Assembly: GCF_000189635.1 (NCBI RefSeq)
Contig: NW_002476244.1
Span: 62,001-126,000, forward strand
DNA from: Tetrahymena thermophila SB210
Lineage: Eukaryota > Ciliophora > Oligohymenophorea > Hymenostomatida > Tetrahymenidae
Length of the DNA: 64,000 nt
Reading direction: 5' to 3'
The notes beneath the pieces were generated by a model. That model searched no databases, was not told the DNA's origin, and saw only the letters and a list, made by a program, of their open reading frames with translations. Position numbers and translations under genes: made by a program. Below are positions 52,529 to 64,000 of this stretch, in pieces. Within the stretch, counting starts at the first letter, position 1. Each line of letters begins with the position of its first letter.

Positions 52529-53728
52529 ACTTTATTCAAATGAAACTGTTTTTCTATAATATGATAGTTCAATAAAATATATTTTATTTTTATAGTTTGG
52601 ATCTATTTAACAATTTTAAAATCACAGTAATTGCAGCTAATTATTTTTAAACCTATTATTCTTTATTAATTGAAATCGATTGATTGTATGTATAAAATTT
52701 AATAGCAAAAGTCTTTACTGAAAATTTGTTTTAGTAATTGGCAACTTTTATTCCAAACGAAATATAAAGTTTTAATAGGTGCATTTTTTTTCCATTTAAT
52801 AAAATACATCTTTCAGTACATTTGCTTATATCAATTTATTGTCAAATTATTATTGTTAAATCGAAAGTTAAAGTTTAAAGAATTCATTAAAATGCTAACA
52901 ATACACAAAATTGTTCTCAAAAAGTTAATTAAATCTAAATTCACTATTCATTCATTCACCCATCCATCCATACCTGTTTTAATTGTTTATATATAATTAA
53001 TCCAGCTTTTATAATAAATGTATTTTAGTTCTGCTTCTATTTTATTCCTTCAAATATTAAAACTATTAATTTTTTAATTAGATATGAAAATGATAAAATT
53101 AAAATATTAAATATAGTTAGGTACGTACTAACTACTTTATTTAAGACCATTTATTTATTAAAATAAATTAAATAATTTTTTGATTTTTATCTTCACTTTA
53201 ATTCTACAAAAAATCATTTATTGTAAAAAGATATTATACACTAACTAACATACGTTAATAAATATTTTAAGCTGAAATAAATCGGATAAGCTCATCTTTC
53301 GATTTTCAATCAAGCTGATAAATTATTTACAAATTGAGAAGCATTTATATATATACCATGCCATTTTTAATTTTTGAATCAGTTTACAAATTTGAATTAA
53401 AATAAACGATTTTTCTTTCTGTTATTTTGTTATTTTTACTAAAATAAAATATAAGAAGGAGTTGAAACAGGTTTCCATAATACAATTAATTATGTGCGTT
53501 AAATAATTTATAAAACATAAACTGTGTAAATTAACAAAGAATGAGTAAATTGTATTTAGAATTAGAAATAATTAATTCATTTACTAAGATTAATTAGTTT
53601 TGTTGACTTGAGAAGCAATAAATTAAATAAAAAGAAGATTAATATTAAATAATCATTAATAATTCAAGTTAAAAGCAAGGCAATATTTTTTAATAAACCA
53701 ATTAAAATTTAAGGTTAAGGAGATAAAA
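52529..53728. promoter_or_regulatory. shared divergent 5' region of reductase and globin genes
   Basis: 1.2 kb between two outward-facing start codons, with no coding sequence recognised. It contains CATT/CATC short repeats near 52949-52977. The arrangement would allow co-regulation of the two genes. No specific factor site can be named. Confidence 0.4.
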
Positions 53729-56700
53729 ATGGGAAATTGTTACGAAACTAAGAGGAGTTAATATAATTATGATGATAATACAATAGATGCACCTACTCCT
53801 GAATAAAGTAAAAAATATTTAAACTATTTTAAATATTATTTATTTTTGACTGAGTAGGATTTTGATTTTTCGTTAGCCGAAGAAATTGATAGCTCAAAAT
53901 TGTTTGCTTTTTATAAAAAATGCAAAATAAAATCTTAGACTGATAAACTTTAAATTATTATTTAATAAATTATTAGAATCTAGGCCCAGAGAGCGTACAT
54001 AAAATGAAACTTCCATGAAATTTATTTCTTAACAAGCTGATGATGATAATTACTTTGGTACGCAAGATGATTTATAAAAATTCATGGAAGTTCCGAAGAA
54101 AATGATTAGAAAACAAGCTCCTAAATTTGAAGCAAATGCATACCATGATGGATATAATGATAAAGTTAAAAAGATTAGTTTAGATGATTATTAAGGCAAA
54201 TATTTAGTGTTATTTTTCTATCCATATGACTTCAATAAATAATTTCAAGAAGAAATTCTTGACTTTTCAGAGAACTATCCAAAATTTAAGAAATTGAATT
54301 GTGAGTTATTAGGATGCTCAATAGATTCTCACTTTTCGCATATGAATTATTGTAATAAGCCAAGAAATGAGGGCGGCCTAGGAAACATTAATTTTCCATT
54401 GATGGCTGATGTAGATAAAAAAATAGCAGCTGACTATGGTGTATTAAATAAAAATGGAAACGATTAAGGAACTTGTTTAAGAAGCACATTTATCATAGAT
54501 GACTAATAAATAGTTCGTCATTTGGCTATGAATGACTTTGCAGGGCATCTCAGAGCTGAGGAAATATTAAGAATGGTGAAGGGAATTTAAGAAAATGATA
54601 GAATTAGACCAAAATCACAAACTGCAGGTAAATAAATAAATAAATGAATCAATAAATTATTTTTAATTTTACTAATTTATTGCTCTTAGATTCATAAAAA
54701 TATGCAATTAAATGTAGAAATAAAATTTATAAATAATTTCAAATTTACTTATAAAAATATAACATTTTACATATAATAATAAAAAAAAGCTGATAAGTCT
54801 TCTGCTAAGGAGGCTAAATAGGAAAGTAATAGTAAATCCTTTAGCAATTTACCTTCAAATAAAAAAACGATATTCGAAAAAATTGGAGGAGAGGAAGCCA
54901 TTGAAGCAGCAGTTAAGATATTTTATAAAAAGATGTTAGCAGATCCTAAGGTTTCCTAATTTTTTAAAGATATTGATATGACCAAGTAGCACTCTTAGTA
55001 AGTTAGCTTCCTTTCTTTTGCTTTAGGTGGTCCAAAAAAGTAATTAATACAATTTTTAAATTAATCTTGCAAAAAAATACTGAGAAAAAATTTTTTACAC
55101 AAAGATCAGCATAAAAATAAATAAAAATGAAAATGATATTAATTTTATGTTAACATTGTTAGATATGTAGGCAAAAGCATGAGAGATGCACATTAGTATC
55201 TTAGGTTAACTAATGCAGAATTTGATATTACTGTAGGACACTTAGTTTCTACACTTAAAGATTTAAATATAGACGAAGCAGTTATAACTGAGATTGGAAA
55301 AATGATTGAACCTTTAAGGAAAGATGTCGTTTTTACGTAATCAACATCTATATATGACTAAATTGGAGGTGAAAAAGCAATGGAATAAGCTGTAGAAATA
55401 TTCTATAAAAGAATGTTAGAAGATCCAAAAGTGTCTGGCTTTTTTAAACCAATTGACATGACTAAGCAAAAATAAATGTAAAAGGCATTTCTAGCTATGG
55501 CTTTAGGTGGACCTAAAGAGTATAATAAATTCATTTATATTATATTTTTTAAAAATATATTTACTATTTGGCATATTTAGGTACAAAGGAAGGAATATGA
55601 AAGATGCACATAGTCATTTAAATTTGACTGATGAACATTTTGATGTTACTGTAGGCCATTTGATTGGGACTTTGAAATAACTTAATGTAGATGATAAAAT
55701 TATAAAATAAATTGGAGTTTAGATTGAGCCTTTAAGAAAAGATATTGTCAGTTCTAAAGCAAGCCAACCATCTTAGCCTTAGCTGTAATAAAATATCTCT
55801 GTCTAATCACAAAAAGAGTAAGCACCAGCTAATCAGTAATCAAAAATTTTAACAGCTCCTGCTCCTTAACAATAGCAAAAAAATAAACTGCTAATAGATA
55901 GAATTGGAGGAGAAGCAAAAATAGAGGTTTTAGTAGGTTTACTAGTAGATAGAATTTATTCAGATTAAAGAATTAACTCCTTTTTTGCTACTGTAGAGTC
56001 ATAGAAGCACAAAGAAACTTTGAAATCTTTCCTTATTTAACTTACAGGAGGTCCAAAAATGTATTTTAATTTACTTTTTAGAATTTTGATTTTAAGTTAT
56101 TTTTTAAATTTAAAAAGCTACAAGGGAAAAAATCTTCGTGAGGCTCACAGTGGATTAAAAATTAATGATGTCTAATTTAATGCATTCATGACACATTTAA
56201 GAGAAAGTCTCAAATAAATGAAAGTAGAACCATCTGTTTTTCATGATTTTTGTGGATTTTTTGAAAGTCTTAGGCCTTAAATTGTTACTGTGAAACTTTA
56301 AATTTTTGAGCGTTTAGGAGGTGAAGCTGCACTCAATAATCTTAGTGATAAACTTTATCAAAAAGTAACTGCTGACGATAGGATAAAAGACTTTTTTACC
56401 AATATAGATATGGTGAAAATGAGAGAACAGCAAAAAAATTTTCTTATGTTAGCTACAGGAGGTCCTAACATGTAAAATAATTTGCTTTAAGACAGTATTT
56501 TAAAACTAAATTTTTTAGGTATAAAGGTAAAAACATGAAAGAAGCTCATGCAAAATTAAAAATAAACGATTTACATTTTAATGCCTTTAAAGAGAATCTC
56601 TTACTTACCTTAAAAGAAGAATTAGTTGATCCATAAACATTCCTGGAAATCTCGAATTTAATTGAAACATAGCGTATGACCATCGTCACATAAAGTTTAC

Positions 56701-57994
56701 CTCTATTTGAAAGAATAGGAGGTGAAAAAGGTGTACAATAGATAGTTAATAGGTTTTATGATAGAATTCTTATGGATCCTAGAATTAAGAAATTCTTTTA
56801 AGGAGTAGATATGACTCGTTTAAGGGATATTAATCGTTAATTCCTTCTTTACTGTGTTAAAGGAGCTCCAAGGTAATTTTTATTTGGATTTAACAAACTT
56901 TAGTATGAAAATAAAATATTCTTAAATCAAAAGTTATAATGGAAAAAGCATGAAAGAAGCTCATATGCATCTAGGTCTTAATGATACACATTTCAACTTA
57001 GTTAAAGATCATTTACTCTAAGCCATGAAAGATTGTTCTAAGGATCCACTTAGTTTAATTGAAGTAGGTGGCACTATAGAAGGTTTACGTAGCGATATTG
57101 TATCTGTAAAAGTACCTCTTTTTGATAGAATAGGTGGTGAGCAAATCACAAAAAAAGCTGTGGAAAGGTTATATGTAAAGCTGCTAGCTGATGTAAAATT
57201 AAAAGATTTCTTTAAAACTGCTGATATGCAAAATTTAAAAAATAATTAATGTACTTTCTTCACTGTTATATTGGGAGGCCCGAATAAGTAATTTTACAAC
57301 AATTAGAAAACCTATAAATAAATATTAATCTTATTTAATAAAGCTATAAAGGAAAATCTATGAAAGATGCTCACTAAAATCTTAAGTTAAATGACTCACA
57401 CTTTAACATATTTAAAGAGTTGGTACAATAATCATTTAGAGAAGTTGGGGTTGATAATATCACAATTGCTGAAATAGCAAGAGTAGTCGAATAAATTAGA
57501 AAAGAAATAGTTTCAGTAAGACCTCCTCTTTATGAAAGAATCGGAGGAGAAAAATCACTTGAAAGTAATTCATTCATTCATAGATTTATTAAATTTCTAA
57601 ATTATTTTATAAAAAAAGTTATCATTGAGAAGTTTTATGATAAGTTAATCAAAAACCAAGCTATTGGTTAATTTTTTGTCAAAACTGATCCAATAAAGCA
57701 AAAGAATATGCTTAAAGCTTTCTTCACAACTATTTTTGGAGGCCAATAAATGTAAAAAAATATTCATAGTTAAAGATTATCTTTATAAATAAACAATTTT
57801 CAATTTAAAAAAGGTATAAAGGCAAAAAATTAAAAGATGCTCATGCTAATATGAAAATTACTGATGCATAATTTAATGAATTTAGAAGTTGCATGGAACA
57901 AACTTTAAAAGAAGTTAACTAGTTTAACGTTCAACTAATAAAAGAAGTTGCTGCTGTAATCGATCATTTTAGAAAAGAAATAGTTATTCCATGA
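53729..57994 (+). CDS. peroxiredoxin-like domain fused to seven truncated haemoglobins
   Basis: Eleven exons (53729-53901, 53939-54627, 54790-55039, 55163-55519, 55581-56060, 56118-56471, 56519-56872, 56934-57287, 57344-57564, 57619-57751, 57814-57994) give 1181 residues. Starts MGNCYETK. A 2-Cys-peroxiredoxin-like domain (about 118-285) keeps FYPYDF, GCSIDSHFSHMNY and EGGLGNINFPLMAD, but the peroxidatic site reads DFNKQFQEE where active enzymes have a TFVCPTE-type motif, so the Cys is Phe. Seven group-I truncated (2/2) globins follow, starting near residues 314, 431, 593, 710, 828, 946 and 1064. Each begins IxxRIGGE or similar, has a GGPxx turn in most copies, and carries the proximal His in (M/L)(K/R)(D/E)AH. 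A 45-residue Gln/Pro-rich linker separates globins 2 and 3. Likely role: O2/NO chemistry at a membrane (inference). Confidence 0.9.
56118..57287 (+). repeat. three 354-nt globin exons (118-residue unit)
   Basis: Exons 56118-56471, 56519-56872 and 56934-57287 are each exactly 354 nt, with the same phase at both ends. Each runs from the proximal-His half of one globin to the distal half of the next. This is the footprint of internal duplication with the intron carried along. Confidence 0.88.
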
Positions 57995-58956
57995 GCAGTT
58001 TTTATAGAGCTGTTTATTTAATTTAAATGAATAATAATATAATTGCAATATCAACCAAACAAGCAGCAGTTATTCAAAGTAATGTGTTGTATAAATTATA
58101 AAAACTAAATTAAAATTATAATTGGTCTTATTATTGAGTGAAATAGGATTTGTATAAAATAATGATTACCATCAATAAACCAATAAATCTTATTGCTTTA
58201 ACTATCAATTTTGGTTAAACTTTATCTAAGAATATAATTTATCTAATAAAAATAATATAGTTAATAAACTATCTATTATAAAAACATATAATCATCTTTC
58301 TATCTATCAACCTATCTATAATGTAAAAACTAAAAATATATTGTAACTTTTTATTCTCTTTGTATGTATAATCTTTCTTCAAATTTATAATAAAATATAC
58401 TTTATTATTTCTATTCTCATATTCTATTTGATTGTTTTGTATTAAGAAAATTTTAATTTTTATTCAAAAAACTACAAATTATTTTGCTTAATTTATGAAT
58501 GTTTGATATATTTTATTTTATTAGGTATAAAGATAATTTTTATAAAACCTTAGAATTGTATTTTTAATGGATCAAATATAAATTTTTAATTATGCTCTTT
58601 TATTTTAGTAAATTCTTTTAAAATTGCTATAATTAGTAAATATCTCATCGCTAAACAAATTATCAACTAAGAAACCAAATCAAAATCTATAAATTTTATT
58701 TATTTATTAAATATTGTAATATATTTATTTATATATGTTCTGTATTTAAGTTATTGTAGAATATTATAGAGATGTTTTAAGAATATACATAAAGCTAAAG
58801 ATATAAATTTAAATAAAAAATAAATTTCTGATATTCATTAAAAATTATTCTACCATATTCAAGAATTTGATATCTAAAATATACATCAAAAAACATAATA
58901 TAACATAATCATTTATTAAAGTTTATATAAAAGTTAGATTTAGTAAAACATGCTAA
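57995..58956. other. convergent intergenic DNA
   Basis: Between the 3' ends of the globin and SAXO genes. AT-rich; no gene recognised. Confidence 0.5.
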
Positions 58957-59793
58957 TCAATCCCAGTGATTTGTTTCTGCTTGATAATGGATATGATTTT
59001 TACCAGGAGAACAGTTACGAGGTCTGGGAGGTAATTCGTAGATTTTACATCTTTCTTTTTCATATGCATGCTATTTGTGCTTAATATAATCTTATTAGTA
59101 AGAAGTTTTTCCGTCGAATGGAGTAGAGTTGTGGTAAGTGTTAGATTTTTTACCAGAGTTTTCGGTTCTTGGAATGTCGTGCTAGATATATTCCTATTTG
59201 TAGGTTGAAGTTCCATTGAATGGAACATGAGTATTATTACCTGTCTAGGAAAGATATTTAGGTATATTGTGATCAGGTCTGTGACCTTCATGACCCTTAT
59301 AGCATTCTTGGTAAGTAGAGTTAGCGTTAAAGGGAACATTATATTAGTTTTTGTTAACGTTGTGCTTATAAGGCTAAGCAGGAGGGACGTCATTTTTAAT
59401 GTAGCTAACTTTATATTCAGTATCTCCATTGAAAGGAGTATTAGAATTAATATATGGATTCTACTCACGCTTTTAAGGAGGAGAAACCTTGTGAGGGGTG
59501 TAGTCATTTTAGTAATTACTTTTGATGAGATCTGGAGAGTAGTTTGTAGGAGCATACTTATGGCCTGATTTCTTAACTGGTTCTTTGTTAATATCATATG
59601 CAGGATAGTCATTCTTAAATGTGGATTTAATGATATCAGGAGCGTAGCTCATAGGTTTTGGAGGACATCTATGCTTATTACAAGTACAAATTTCACAAAC
59701 ACACTTACCAGAGATGTGTTAGTTTGGTGAATCAAAGCTGTAAGAGCTTTAATGATGGCCATTTTTTTAAGGGGTTTGATATTTAGCACTCAT
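58957..59793 (-). CDS. SAXO-family axonemal microtubule protein
   Basis: Intronless, 278 residues, starting MSAKYQTPQKNG and ending ETNHWD. A Cys-rich N-terminal motif CVCEICTCNKHRCP (residues 31-44) and a chain of repeated blocks of the form PFNGxTxYxxxYxxH (near residues 119-133, 153-165, 190-204 and 224-238) match the STOP/SAXO (FAM154) family. SAXO proteins bind and stabilise cilia and basal-body microtubules through such Mn-type repeats, with the Cys-rich N-terminus as the family hallmark. This fits a ciliate, whose cell surface is covered with axonemes. The sequence has few TAA/TAG-Gln codons and higher GC than neighbours, typical of a well-expressed gene. Two conventional ORFs on either strand here are shadows in other frames. 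Confidence 0.88.
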
Positions 59794-60909
59794 CTTGAAA
59801 ATCCTACTTAATATTTATTTATCTAAGCTTTTGTTATTCTTTTCCTTTTAGAGAAAAAAAAAATTTATTTATTTATTAATCAAATAATTACTTAAATAAT
59901 AAAATTTCTATGAACCAATTTCAATCAATCAATCAATAATTTGCGCATCCACTGATTGCTTATAAAAGTTATAAATATTGATTGTAAATGCATACATATA
60001 TATGCATAATCTCTAGAGAATTTAAGATCTCTTGAATGCAAATTAATTTTATAAATCTTTATTAATCATCATAATATCTAAACTGGCTCAAAATAAATAA
60101 TTACTCAAGGTTCTAATAAATTAATTGATTTGTGAATGCAAATGCTTAGAATAAATTTTGCCACTCAGCTAATTAATTAAATAAATAATAAATAAACTTT
60201 AACTTCGCAGATTTTTTAGACAGATTAGAAATTTTATTTATTGAAACTTATCAAAGAAAATAAATAAAATCTTGATTTTTTTTGTGGTTAATATAATCTT
60301 AAACAAATAATTTAAGTAGATTAAAACATTCTTGCTTCACCACAAGGAGTGTTAGGAGTATTTAAAAACTGTATGATTCTCTTATTAAGCTAAGATATTT
60401 ACTACACCATTCAAATTATTTTGTTTTATTTTTTTGAACCATTAATTTTTTTTATTATAAATAAAACAATGAAATTATAATTTTGAAAATATAAATAAAT
60501 AAATGATTTCATAAACACTTAATTCTATTGTTTGTTTGCTTGCTTGTTTTTTTCTTTATTGATGAGAAATTTAAATTTATCTATCTAAATCTTTGAAATA
60601 AACTTACTTTTATAAATTGAATATTATACCTATAAATATATAAGAAGATATACGAATAAGAATAAAATTAGAATTTCACTTTTTATTTTAGGAATAATTT
60701 ATTGTTTGTACATTTAGGTTAGTTATGTTGATAGAAATAAGAAGTATTGAATTCAGGATTAATCAATTTTCTTGACTTCTATTTATATAAATTATTAGTT
60801 TTTATATAGCTAGCAAATATAGATTTAAGTATAATTTTTCAGGTCATTATGCTTTTTTTATAAAATTATTATTTACTATACTTTTTTATTTTTCTATTTT
60901 TATTGGTTC
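59794..60909. other. intergenic DNA upstream of the SAXO gene
   Basis: AT-rich; contains the SAXO promoter side and the helicase 3' side. Nothing else recognised. Confidence 0.5.
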
Positions 60910-63849
<2,940 letters not shown>

Positions 63850-64000
63850 TTTTTAATTAAATATACTCTACCTAAATTTCTATTTATTTTTTGTGCCTAA
63901 TTTTAATTTGATTTTTAGTTTTTTAGATTTAATTGATTATGATAAATTTCTTAGACGCTAGCTTATCTGCCTTATTTTTATATATTTTTATCTATCAGGT
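63850..64000. other. 5' flank of the PRP43 gene
   Basis: AT-rich upstream DNA cut by the window end; no gene visible. Confidence 0.5.

Noticed and set aside
52529-52784. N-terminal extension of the diflavin reductase from an ATG at 52784
   Set aside because: A TGA lies in frame shortly upstream of 52528, so the extension is not joined to the gene without an unseen splice.
53729-54007. IQ-type calmodulin-binding motif (IQQIIRIQAQR) in the globin gene leader
   Set aside because: Appears only if the 37-nt intron is kept, in a frame that stops at once and misses the peroxiredoxin domain.
58953-59612. 219-codon minus-strand ORF and 113-codon plus-strand ORF over 59227-59568
   Set aside because: Both are shadows of the SAXO gene. 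The true frame gives the Cys-rich motif and regular PFNGxTxY repeats; these frames give low-complexity Leu/Ser/Thr or Ile/Val sequence.

Overview
This is a stretch of very AT-rich nuclear DNA from a ciliate, almost certainly a Tetrahymena-type macronuclear chromosome. The strongest evidence is the genetic code. Every convincing gene reads straight through many in-frame TAA and TAG codons, where homologues have Gln, and ends at TGA. Conventional ORFs are therefore short fragments. Introns are GT...AG, mostly 50-160 nt, with some of 390-450 nt. I assembled gene models by reading with TAA/TAG = Gln and checking that exon lengths and intron phases add up.

Layout. 1-2027: one orphan gene. 5166-30573: seven tandem same-strand paralogues of a two-pass membrane protein, each with one intron at the same place. 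Copies 2/3 and 4/5 are recent segmental duplicates that include flanking DNA. 31126-35243: an eight-exon coiled-coil protein. 36311-39729: a MORN-repeat protein with a degenerate kinase domain. 41341-42881: an MBOAT lysophospholipid acyltransferase. 43803-48494: a second, larger pseudokinase-MORN protein. 49386-52528 (minus): an NADPH-type diflavin reductase. 53729-57994 (plus): a peroxiredoxin-like domain fused to seven consecutive truncated (2/2) haemoglobin domains. 58957-59793 (minus): a SAXO-type axonemal microtubule protein. 60910-63849 (minus): the DEAH-box splicing/ribosome helicase Prp43/DHX15.

The most striking locus is 49386-57994. A diflavin reductase and a peroxiredoxin-heptaglobin are transcribed away from a shared 1.2-kb region, and both proteins begin Met-Gly-x-Cys, a possible N-terminal acylation signal. 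Seven haem-binding globins could take electrons from the neighbouring NADPH reductase, giving a membrane-tethered two-component equivalent of flavohaemoglobin (NO dioxygenase or O2/peroxide handling). The parts are seen in the sequence; the partnership is inferred. The peroxiredoxin domain has lost its peroxidatic Cys, so it is probably structural or sensory. The seven-gene membrane array is a second candidate for undescribed biology.

Gaps between genes are 70-90% A/T by eye, and I saw no tRNA, rRNA, CRISPR array or transposon in them.
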